Below, piece after piece: positions 8,849 through 15,952 of a DNA stretch of 64,000 nt. Each line of letters opens with the position of its first letter. Positions within the stretch are counted from its first letter, which is position 1. The notes under the pieces are model-generated. The model saw only the letters and a program-made list of their open reading frames with translations. It did no database searches and was not told where the DNA came from. The position numbers and the translations under genes were made by a program. The stretch covers positions 62,001 through 126,000 of the forward strand of contig JAEUPZ010000006.1 of NCBI GenBank assembly GCA_016789885.1, given 5' to 3'. Source of the DNA: Chromatiales bacterium. GTDB taxonomy: Bacteria; Pseudomonadota; Gammaproteobacteria; Steroidobacterales; GCA-2729495.

Positions 8849-9859
8849 TCAGGCGTCGTCCCGCCCCTCAGCACCGCTGGCAGCCGCCTCCTGCAGCCAC
8901 CGGATCAGGTCCGCCCGCTCGCCCGCATCGCGCAGCGGCCGGAAGTTCATCCGCGCGCCCTGCAGCACGCTGCGCGGGTCGGCGAGCCAGCGGTCGAGCT
9001 CGGCGGGCGTCCAGAAGAACCCCGCCGCAACCGCGGTGGCCAGGAATGCCGCTGTATACGCCCCATTTGCGAACTTCCCGCCGCCGATGCGGGATGCCGT
9101 GCCGCCTGCCGCGGCCGACTGGAGGATCCGCACCAGCCGCTTGCCGTCGCTGAGCCCCGCGCCGCTGACCTTCGGTCCGAAGGCGCTCGACGCCGCCGCT
9201 GACAGGAATCCCGGCCCGAACTTCCCGCCCTGCGCCACCGCCAGAATACCCCGCGTCAGCCCGTGCAGGACGGCCACTGCTGCCAGCTGGAACGCAGAAC
9301 TGAAGCTTGCCTTCAGGACCTCCCCGATCGCTCCCACCCCGAACGAGAAACCTGCACTGATCGCGCTGAAGACCGCCGCCTTCAGGGAGCCCGTGTCCAG
9401 GAACCCGCCGATCGCCGCGGTGAGCGCCGCCAGCACGAACTTGCCACTCGCCGCCAGCTTGACCCCGATGAGCGCCGCCGCCAGCCCGAATACCAGGTGA
9501 CCGCTCGGGTCGCTCAGGCTCACCGGGTTGTTCAGCACGTACGCGTACCGGTCCAGTCCCTGGGTGCTGGCCGGGAATTGCAGGATCGGGTCCGCCGACA
9601 GGAACCGGCCCAGCTCCGGGTCGTAGATCCGGCCGTTCATGTGGATCAGCCCCACCCGGTCCAGGCGCTCGTGGCCCGTGAAGCCGCGCGTCAGGTTCGC
9701 CAGCGACGCCGGGATCAGGTGCGAGCCCGGCAGGATGGCCAGCCACGGGCTCGTCGTCGCCTGCAGCCGCTTGCCCCACGGGTCGTAGCTGAACCGCTCC
9801 ACCACCCCGCCCATGCTGCCTGTCAGCGCGGCGATGGAGCTGAGGTGGTCGGCCGCCAA
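8849..9859 (-). pseudogene. RHS-repeat core fragment with a cytochrome-c-like C-terminal tail
   Basis: The open frame starts abruptly inside an RHS core: AADHLSSIAALTG, SYDPWGKR, DPELGRFLSADP and DRYAYVLNNPVSLSDPSG are classic RHS-associated core motifs, but all YD-repeats that should precede them are missing. An in-frame stop lies about 100 bases upstream and only a TTG could serve as start. After the core comes a glycine/alanine-rich hydrophobic stretch (about residues 100-280). The last 55 residues (bases 8852-9019) then match the C-terminal half of a class I cytochrome c: WTPAELDRWLADP, GARMNF with the axial Met, and RADLIRWL. No CXXCH haem site exists. It is most likely a relic of an RHS locus that recombined with another gene. 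Confidence 0.7.
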
Positions 9860-9992
9860 TCGGCCGGGGGCCTGGCGAGCGGCCCGCGCGGGGCACCCGC
9901 CAGCCCGGCCGGACGCAGCCGGCCGGCCCCAGCATCTTCATGCTAGGCTCCGGACACGCGGCGCACCAAGGGCCCGCTACCGGAGCAGTCCC

Positions 9993-10223
9993 GTGGAAAC
10001 CCTGACCCGAATCACGCACCAGCCAGGTGTCATGGGCGGCAAGCCCTGCATTCGCGGCCTGCGCGTGACCGTGGGGATGATCGTCGGGCAGATCGGCGCC
10101 GGCCGTTCGGTCGAGGAATTGATGGCGGAGTATCCGTATCTGGAACGCGAGGACGTGCTGCAGGCGCTGCGCTATGCGGCATGGCGGGCCGAGGAACGCG
10201 AGGTACCGCTCGAGCGCGCGTGA
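9993..10223 (+). CDS. DUF433 family antitoxin-like protein
   Basis: A 76-aa DUF433 protein, a small winged-helix-like family commonly paired with PIN-like toxins. It carries the usual ITHQPGVMGGKPCIRG opening and GRSVEELMAEYPYL, ending in a short acidic/basic tail. GTG at 9993 is preferred over the longer frame because it follows CGGAG at good spacing and starts where the family starts. Its stop overlaps the start of the DUF5615 gene (GTGA), so the two are translationally coupled, as expected for antitoxin then toxin. It probably represses its own promoter and binds the partner; this is inferred. Confidence 0.85.
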   Translation: METLTRITHQPGVMGGKPCIRGLRVTVGMIVGQIGAGRSVEELMAEYPYLEREDVLQALRYAAWRAEEREVPLERA

Positions 10224-10936
10224 AGCTCGTCATCGACATGAACCTCTCGCCGGCCTGGGTCGAGTTCCTCGACTCTGCCGGGCACTCCGCGGTGCATTGG
10301 GCGACGGTCGGTGCGCCCACGGCGACGGACAGGGAAATCATGGCCTGGGCCGCCAGGCAAGACAGCGTGGTGTTGACCCACGACCTCGACTTCAGCGGGA
10401 TCCTTGCCGCGACGGGCGGGCACAAGCCGAGCGTCGTCCAGATCCGCGCCGACAACCTTTCCACTGGTGCGATCGGAGACGTCATTCTGGCGGCTCTGGA
10501 CCAGCTGGGTGGCGAGCTGGCGACCGGGGCCCTGGTCACGATCGAGCCGCACCGGACTCAGCCTCACCGTGCTCCCGTTGACCGGCTGATCGCACGGGAT
10601 CGCAGAGCAATCCCTCGGCCCCCGACCGCGCGTTACAACTCGATACAAGTTGTTACCCCCGGGAAAGGACTGCCGCGGGGGCCCGAAGCACCATACTCAC
10701 CAAGCCCGACGGTGGCCGGCAACGACCCCGGCGGGCGGCAGGTGACGAGAAGGCATCTGCCTAGGATTGTCGCCCTCCACGGTCCCCCGCCTACCTCCCA
10801 ACCCCCCAGGCACGGACCCCGGCGACAGTCGACCCAAGGCCCGCCGTTCCCCCCAACGGCGGGCCTTTTTTTGCCCGCAGCTTTTGCCTACAGCCGCCAG
10901 CGCACGCCGATGTTGGGCACGAACCTCGGCCAGTAG
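10220..10936 (+). CDS. DUF5615 PIN-like toxin-family protein, C-terminus frameshifted
   Basis: Residues 1-110 are a DUF5615 PIN-like domain: KLVIDMNLSP with the first acid, then SVVLTHDLDF with the second, and VVQIRADN. The normal family length is about 115 aa. Here the frame runs on for over 120 low-complexity residues to 10936, straight through a strong terminator. In the next frame the expected ending (about TGLSLTVLPLTG then a stop at 10587-10589) is present, so a single extra base near 10550 probably destroyed the native end. The toxin is likely C-terminally altered and possibly inactive. The GTG start overlaps the DUF433 stop. The RNase role is family-level inference only. Confidence 0.7.
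   Translation: MKLVIDMNLSPAWVEFLDSAGHSAVHWATVGAPTATDREIMAWAARQDSVVLTHDLDFSGILAATGGHKPSVVQIRADNLSTGAIGDVILAALDQLGGELATGALVTIEPHRTQPHRAPVDRLIARDRRAIPRPPTARYNSIQVVTPGKGLPRGPEAPYSPSPTVAGNDPGGRQVTRRHLPRIVALHGPPPTSQPPRHGPRRQSTQGPPFPPTAGLFLPAAFAYSRQRTPMLGTNLGQ
10632..10656. promoter_or_regulatory. Interrupted inverted repeat, possible operator
   Basis: GTTACAACT and AGTTGTTAC flank a 7-base spacer and pair with one mismatch. The AT-rich character stands out in this GC-rich stretch between the TA-like pair and the terminator at 10836. It could be an operator or part of a promoter for a short transcript ending at 10872. Between 10590 and 10835 I see no convincing gene. Confidence 0.3.
10836..10872 (+). 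terminator. Strong Rho-independent terminator
   Basis: A perfect 13-bp stem (10836-10848 with 10855-10867), a loop of six C, and seven T at 10866-10872. It reads in the plus direction, nearly 250 bases beyond the native toxin stop, so it ends either the TA transcript or an unannotated RNA. Its location inside the extended DUF5615 frame argues that the extension is not a natural coding sequence. Confidence 0.9.
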
Positions 10937-13233
10937 TCGAGGTCGCGGGCCAGCGTGGTGGCACCGCCACCATCGGTGCCCACCGTCCAGGTCGTGCAGC
11001 ACGGGTTGTCGTGGACGGTCACGTTGGTGAACTCGACGAAGGTCTCGAGCTCGCCGCGGCCGAGGGTCGCGGTATAGCTCAGGCGCAGGTCCACCGAGAA
11101 GAAGTCGTCGTAGTTGATCGCGTTGCGCGAGCCGACGACGACGCCGGGCCCCGTGCCGTCCTCCAGCGCGACGCCGGTCGTCGGCCAGCCCGAGTGCCAG
11201 GTCCCCGCGAGGTTCAGGTTCCAGGGCCCGCGCTGCCAGGCGATGCCGGCGTTGAGGGCGTGGCGCTGCTCCCAGCTGCGTGACACCCGGTCACCGCCGA
11301 TGTCGTCCTCGGCCGATGCGAAGGTGTAGCCCGCCCACCAGTCCACGGGGCCGAGGCCACGCTGGCGCAGCAGCAGCTCGATGCCCTGGGCGCGGCCACC
11401 CTCGGGTGCTACGCGGATGCGGTCGGCCTGCAGCTCCGGCAGGATCGAGAACGGGTCAAAGAGGTTCTCGTAGCGCGGGCGCAGCCCGTCGTAGTCCTTG
11501 CGGTAGGCCTCGATGCGCAGCTCGATGGACCTGCCGAAGGTGTGCTCGAGCCCCGCGACGAGGTGGTCGGCGTACTGGGGGGCGAAGAAGTCCGCCACGC
11601 CGTCCTCGACCTGCACTTCGTTGATCGACTGCGGCTGGAACACGCGCCCCCAGCCCAGCCGCAGGCGCGTCAGCGGCGACAGCGTGTACAGCAGGTTGAG
11701 CCGCGGGCCGAGCTGCGTACGGCCGCCGACGTCGTCGTAGCCCTGGTCGCTCCAGCGCAGCCCCGCCTCGGCCGTCAGCCGCTCGCCGAACCGCTGGCGC
11801 GCGCTCAGCCAGGCCGCGACCTGGTGCCCCTCGGGGTCGAGGGCGTAGTCCCGGTCGAAGCCCCGGTCCGGCTGCCCCGGGAACGGATAGTCCGCCGCAA
11901 AGTCCATCACGCCGCGGTAGCGGTAGCTGGCCGTGGCGGTGCCGGCGTCGACGCCGCCGCGCAGGCTGCGTTCGCCGTCGTCCCAGCCGAGCTCCAGCCG
12001 CAGCGTCGCGATGCGGTAGTCGCGCTCGTCATCGACGAAACCGCTGCGCAGCGGGGTCTCGGTGACCGTTCCCTCCCGGTCGTTGCTGACGTCGGTCAGC
12101 GACAGCAGCGCGCGGCCATGCAGCCGGTCGCTCCAGTCGTAGTCGAGGGCCGTCCAGACTGCCGCCGTCCGGTAGTCGGCATCGGCCTTCTCGGTCACGG
12201 GATCGTCGTTCAGGCGCACCTCGTCGGCCGAGTAGAGCGTGCGCAGGCTCCAGCGCAGGCGGTCCGTCACGTCCACTTCGAGCCGGCCGAACAGGTCGGC
12301 ATAGCGCGGCTCGCCGAGCTTGCTGTCGGCGAGGTCGGCCACCTCGTCGAGATTGCTGCGCCGGCCCGCCACCAGCCAGCGCACGCGACCGTCGGCGAAC
12401 GAGTCGGCGGCCAGGCCGTCGGTGTGGAACAGGCTGAGGCCCAGCTGGTAGCTGCCCTCCGCCGGCACCTCCACCGAGCGCACGTCGATGATGGCGCTCA
12501 TCCGCTCGCCCCACTGCACCGGCCAGGCGCCGGTGTAGACGTCGAGGGAGCCGATGATGCTGGCATTGAGCACGCTGACCGGCGTGAAGAAGTTGCGCAT
12601 ATGGAACGGCTCGGCCAGCACGAGCCCGTCGAGCACCACCTGGGTCTCGTTCTCCTCGCCACCGCGCATGTAGGCGAGGCCCGAGACGCCGTTGCTCGCC
12701 GCCCCGGGCAGCCGGTGCACGGCCCGCAGCGGCTCGTCGGCGAGCTTCGGCAGCGCCGCGACCTCCTCCGCCGTGAGGAAGGTGTGTGCGTCGACGCGGT
12801 TCTCGGCGAGGGAGTACAGGCTCGCCGTGACGACGACCTCGTTGATGGCGGGCGGTGCCGGCGGCGGTGGACTGGCCGTCGCGGGCAGCGGCACGACCGC
12901 CCAGCTGCTGCGGCCGACGGCGCGCACGGTCAGGCCGTGGGGCGCGAGGACCTCGCGCGCGAGTTCGACGCCCCCGGCGGCCGCCGGTTCGCGGAGCACG
13001 CGCAGCTGCGGGGAAACCAGGTCGCTGCTGTAGATCAGGCGCAGGCCGTCACGCTCGAGGCCCGCGAGCACGTCGACGACGGGCCGGCCGGCCAGGGAGG
13101 CTGCCAGCGCCGGCAGCGCCAGCGCCAGCGCCAGCGCGAGGAGGATCACGAGGGCGGCGCAGCCCGGGCGACGGCCCGCCGGCCGTGCGCCACGCGGCGC
13201 ACCGGCCACCACCGATGATGAAGCTGCAGTCAA
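10888..13233 (-). CDS. TonB-dependent receptor with N-terminal STN signalling domain
   Basis: A 781-aa outer-membrane receptor. After a signal peptide (about 25-45) comes an STN domain (about 45-115: LAGLERDGLRLIYSSDLV, then a LTVRAVG-type end), which contacts an anti-sigma factor in FecA/FpvA-type systems. A Pro-rich linker and a TonB-box-like stretch (INEVVVTAS) follow, then the plug (MRGGEENETQVVLDGLVL) and a 22-strand barrel ending in the aromatic terminus VRWRL. It is the last gene of the sigma/FecR/receptor cassette, so it probably induces its own operon when the ligand binds. The ligand (siderophore, haem or glycan) cannot be told. The start is uncertain: TTG at 13233 or a later GTG. 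Confidence 0.9.
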   Translation of the reverse strand: MTAASSSVVAGAPRGARPAGRRPGCAALVILLALALALALPALAASLAGRPVVDVLAGLERDGLRLIYSSDLVSPQLRVLREPAAAGGVELAREVLAPHGLTVRAVGRSSWAVVPLPATASPPPPAPPAINEVVVTASLYSLAENRVDAHTFLTAEEVAALPKLADEPLRAVHRLPGAASNGVSGLAYMRGGEENETQVVLDGLVLAEPFHMRNFFTPVSVLNASIIGSLDVYTGAWPVQWGERMSAIIDVRSVEVPAEGSYQLGLSLFHTDGLAADSFADGRVRWLVAGRRSNLDEVADLADSKLGEPRYADLFGRLEVDVTDRLRWSLRTLYSADEVRLNDDPVTEKADADYRTAAVWTALDYDWSDRLHGRALLSLTDVSNDREGTVTETPLRSGFVDDERDYRIATLRLELGWDDGERSLRGGVDAGTATASYRYRGVMDFAADYPFPGQPDRGFDRDYALDPEGHQVAAWLSARQRFGERLTAEAGLRWSDQGYDDVGGRTQLGPRLNLLYTLSPLTRLRLGWGRVFQPQSINEVQVEDGVADFFAPQYADHLVAGLEHTFGRSIELRIEAYRKDYDGLRPRYENLFDPFSILPELQADRIRVAPEGGRAQGIELLLRQRGLGPVDWWAGYTFASAEDDIGGDRVSRSWEQRHALNAGIAWQRGPWNLNLAGTWHSGWPTTGVALEDGTGPGVVVGSRNAINYDDFFSVDLRLSYTATLGRGELETFVEFTNVTVHDNPCCTTWTVGTDGGGATTLARDLDYWPRFVPNIGVRWRL

Positions 13234-13319
13234 CGAATGCGCCGCATGCGACCGCCCACCGCGGGCGGCCGCATGCTAGCACGCAGCCCGGCGGGTGCCG
13301 GGCACGGGGAGCCCACGCG

Positions 13320-14348
13320 TCAGCGCTGGTGCGCGACCGCGAGGCGCCCATCCTCCAGCCGGTATGAGAACCGCGTCGTCGGCACGACCGCCGCCAGCGC
13401 GTCGTCGGGCGTGAAGCCGTCGATGGAGCCACTGAGGCGCACGGCCGCCGCGGCCTCGCGGTCGGCCGCCGAGGCGAACTCCAGGCGACGACCGGTCTCG
13501 CGGGCCGCCCAGGCCAGGAACTCGTCCAGCGGACGGCCCTCCAGTGCGTAGGGCGGCGTCACCGCGTGGATCCACTGCCACTCGGCGGCGTCCGGCGCGA
13601 TGCGTCCCACCTGGGCCGAGCCGTCGGCCAGCAGCGTGACCCGGTCGCCGGCGGCGGCTTCGCGGCGGGCGTCGTCATGCTCGACGAGCACGCGTCCCTC
13701 GCGCACGGCGATGCTCACGGGCCCTGCATCACGGGCAGCCCGGACGAGGAACTGGGTGCCGACGTGCTGGACCGTGCCGCGGGGGGTGGTGACGACGAAC
13801 GGCCGGGCCTGGCTGCCGCCGGCGCCCGAATCGAAGTACACGGCCCCCTCGTCGAGCACCACGCGATCGGCGCTGGCGAAGACGAGCCGCGTGCCGGCAT
13901 CGACGCGCAGGCTGCCACCCCCGGGCAGCGACACCACGGCCCGGCCCTCGGGGCCGGTGGTGACCCGGCTCTGGCCGGTCAGCGGCACGCCGGCGGCTGC
14001 GGGCCGCTCGGCCTCGCCCGCCGCCGCGGCGACGGCCACGGGCCCGGTCACGCGCGTCAGTGTCCCGGCGAGCACCGGGCCTGCGTCGGGGTCGTCGGAG
14101 GGCCCGCGGAACACCATCAGAGCGACACCCGCGACCGTGGCCACCAGTGCCAGCCCGCCGGCCAGGCGCGACCGCGTCTGCCGTCGCCGCACCTCGGTGC
14201 GCCCGGCGACCACGCGCTGCCACTCGGCCTCGACGGCGGCACGCACCTCGGCCTCGACGGCCGCCGGCGGCATCGTCCGCGGGCCCGTGGCCCGCAGCAG
14301 TTCGGCCAGCGACTGGTCCTCGTGCAGTTCCGGAATCCGCTCGCTCAT
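13320..14348 (-). CDS. FecR family anti-sigma regulator
   Basis: A 342-aa inner-membrane protein: a cytoplasmic N-terminal segment (about 1-75), one membrane helix (LAGGLALVATVAGVALMVF, about 80-100), a periplasmic FecR beta-helix domain (about 110-230, with LPGGGSLRVDAGT and the TPRGTVQHVGTQFLV block) and a C-terminal STN-like DUF4974 module (YALEGRPLDEFLAWAARET). The ATG at 14348 is chosen over a much longer upstream frame that has no family similarity. It would transmit the receptor signal to the ECF sigma factor encoded upstream and control its activity. The gene order sigma-FecR-receptor is the standard one. Confidence 0.9.
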   Translation of the reverse strand: MSERIPELHEDQSLAELLRATGPRTMPPAAVEAEVRAAVEAEWQRVVAGRTEVRRRQTRSRLAGGLALVATVAGVALMVFRGPSDDPDAGPVLAGTLTRVTGPVAVAAAAGEAERPAAAGVPLTGQSRVTTGPEGRAVVSLPGGGSLRVDAGTRLVFASADRVVLDEGAVYFDSGAGGSQARPFVVTTPRGTVQHVGTQFLVRAARDAGPVSIAVREGRVLVEHDDARREAAAGDRVTLLADGSAQVGRIAPDAAEWQWIHAVTPPYALEGRPLDEFLAWAARETGRRLEFASAADREAAAAVRLSGSIDGFTPDDALAAVVPTTRFSYRLEDGRLAVAHQR

Positions 14349-14458
14349 GTCCTGGTACTCCCCTGGGCCCGTGCGGGCCGCCGGGCGGCCGCAGCCGCCC
14401 CGTTGACGATCGTGGCGTCGATCACCGTCCCGACCGCTTTTGTTGTCGTGCTGGCCAT
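14345..14458 (-). CDS. Possible 37-aa ORF between sigma and fecR
   Basis: A short frame starting with ATG at 14458, five bases after the sigma-factor stop, and ending in TGA that overlaps the fecR ATG (ATGA). It begins MASTTTKAVGTVIDA and becomes Ala/Arg-rich. There is no clear ribosome site. It fills the gap between two coupled genes exactly, so it may couple translation of fecR to the sigma gene, or may be coincidence in GC-rich DNA. I recognise no family. Confidence 0.3.
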   Translation of the reverse strand: MASTTTKAVGTVIDATIVNGAAAAARRPARAQGSTRT

Positions 14459-14463
14459 GGCTG

Positions 14464-15099
14464 TCACCGCAGCGCCACCAGGATGTCCCGGGCCTCGGCC
14501 CCGAACACCGCCTCCAGCGCCTCGCGGAAGGCCGGCCGTGCCCGCGCCAGCAGCGACTGCGCCGCGATGCGCGTGATCCCGAGCCGCGTGCCGATCTCGT
14601 CGACGGACAGGCCGTCGATGTATTTCCATTCAAGCGCGTTGCCGTAGTCGGCGGGCAGGCGGTCGAGCACGCCCTGGACCAGGCGCCGCACTTCCGCCGC
14701 CGAGTACTGCCGCGACGGCTCGGCCGCTTCCGGTGCCTCGATGGATTCGAACACGGCTCTCATCTCTTCACTGTCCTCGACGAGGACGACCTTCTCGGCG
14801 TGGCGCTGGTTCGCCCGGACCCAGTCGACGATCTCGTTGCGGCAGATCTGGCAGACCCACGTGAAGAGCGCCGCGTCGCCCCGGAAGTCCGCCAGGTTGC
14901 GGATCGCCTTCACGAGCGTGGCCTGCACCACTTCCTTCGCCGCCTCCGGGTCACCATTGAGCCGCGGCAGCGCAAAGCGGTACACGCGGCCGAAGTGGCC
15001 ATTGAAGAACGCCTGGAAGGCGCCCTGGTCACCGGCGAGCATCCGCCGGATCAGCTCTCGGTCGTCGGCCTGGTCAGCCAAGGGATCGTCCCGTTTCAC
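14464..15099 (-). CDS. ECF RNA polymerase sigma factor
   Basis: A 211-aa group 4 sigma factor. Region 2 (about 15-90) has the helix leading to FTWVCQICRNEIVDWVR, and region 4 (about 135-205) has VLDRLPADYGNALEWKYIDG and the helix-turn-helix VDEIGTRLGIT followed by AQSLLARARPAF. The GTG at 15099 starts at the family's normal point; no ATG is nearby. It directs transcription of fecR and the receptor and probably of itself. It is divergent from the hemolysin-family operon across 178 bases. Confidence 0.93.
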   Translation of the reverse strand: MKRDDPLADQADDRELIRRMLAGDQGAFQAFFNGHFGRVYRFALPRLNGDPEAAKEVVQATLVKAIRNLADFRGDAALFTWVCQICRNEIVDWVRANQRHAEKVVLVEDSEEMRAVFESIEAPEAAEPSRQYSAAEVRRLVQGVLDRLPADYGNALEWKYIDGLSVDEIGTRLGITRIAAQSLLARARPAFREALEAVFGAEARDILVALR

Positions 15100-15277
15100 G
15101 CTGCGTCGCCCGTTGGACGAAGGCGCAGGCCGGAATCAATCGGACGGATGCAACTCATTGATCGTATTGAACATTGAAAAAAGGCCCCGCCGGGGCGATT
15201 GATCCGGGCCACCACCGTCGTCCTACCGCGCAACAGGGCCCACGAGGGGCCAGCGCCAGACACCACGGAGGTTCACG
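15100..15277. promoter_or_regulatory. Divergent control region with a terminator-like hairpin facing the sigma gene
   Basis: Between the sigma gene (minus) and the hemolysin-family gene (plus). On the minus strand a GC hairpin (15184-15196, 5-bp stem, 3-base loop) is followed by C and six T (complement of A at 15177-15182), the form of an intrinsic terminator, about 80 bases before the sigma start. The octamer ATCAATCG at 15135 recurs inverted (CGATTGAT) at 15196. The stretch 15150-15182 is AT-rich compared with its surroundings and probably holds promoter elements, which I cannot assign with certainty. Confidence 0.45.
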
Positions 15278-15952
15278 GTGCAGGTTACGGCAACGATTGA
15301 CGGCACGGCGGCTGCTCCGACGCGGTTCATCCCCCCACTCTCCGCGGCGCAGCCGTCGTGCCGACCCACATTGCAGGCGGCAGGCCAGGGCCATCCGGAG
15401 CGCCCGGCCCTCGAGGCGATGATCGCGGAGACCTATGCCGAGAAGCATGGTGCCCGCATCTGCAGCTTCATGCCGACGCTGCTCGCCCTGAAGGATGGCG
15501 CCGGATCGGTCCGGGCCGTGGCCGGCATCCGGCCGGCGGCGGGCGAAACCCTCTTCCTTGAACAGTACCTCGACGGCCCGGTGGAGGAGTCCCTCGCCAC
15601 CGCCATCGGCCAGCCCGTCGGGCGCAGCGCCATCGCCGAGGTCGGCAACCTGGCCGCCCGGGAGTGCCGCTCCGCCTGCCGCCTGGCACTGCTGCTGCCC
15701 GGCTGGCTCGGCGAGCGGGGCCACGAGTGGGTGGTGTTCACGGCGACCAACGTGGTGCGCGGCATCCTGCAGGGGCTCGGCACCCGCGTGGTCGAGCTGG
15801 CCCCGGCCTCGGCCGAGCGGCTGCGGCAGCGCCAGGACGACTGGGGCCGCTACTACACCACCGATCCGCGGGTCATGGCCGCTTACCTGCCGGCCGGCGG
15901 CACGCTGAAGCGCCACGGCTTCCGGCAGCGCCGCACCGGCACCACGGCATGA
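15278..15952 (+). CDS. Thermostable hemolysin family protein (GNAT/LuxI-like fold)
   Basis: A 224-aa member of the thermostable hemolysin family (PF12261), named after a Vibrio factor. The body (about 45-200) shows a pattern like acyltransferases of the GNAT/autoinducer-synthase type: AGIRPAAGETLFLEQYLD, then IAEVGNLAA in the place of the LuxI-type EVSR-A segment. I see no signal peptide, so a secreted toxin is unlikely. It is the first gene of a five-gene run; its stop overlaps the start of the AMP-ligase gene (ATGA). The context suggests that it transfers or modifies an acyl group activated by the next gene product. That role is inference; the family assignment is firm. Confidence 0.75.
   Translation: MQVTATIDGTAAAPTRFIPPLSAAQPSCRPTLQAAGQGHPERPALEAMIAETYAEKHGARICSFMPTLLALKDGAGSVRAVAGIRPAAGETLFLEQYLDGPVEESLATAIGQPVGRSAIAEVGNLAARECRSACRLALLLPGWLGERGHEWVVFTATNVVRGILQGLGTRVVELAPASAERLRQRQDDWGRYYTTDPRVMAAYLPAGGTLKRHGFRQRRTGTTA

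Noticed and set aside
8849..9859. A functional RHS toxin-delivery gene
   Set aside because: All YD-repeats are missing, there is no proper start, and no adjacent immunity gene or T6SS component is found.
9860..9992. RHS coding sequence upstream of the fragment
   Set aside because: Translated in the RHS frame this stretch is Arg/Ala/Pro-rich with no YD pattern, and reaches a TGA; it is non-coding on that strand.
15278..15952. A secreted hemolysin
   Set aside because: No signal peptide or pore-forming pattern; the operon context is metabolic. The family name is historical.
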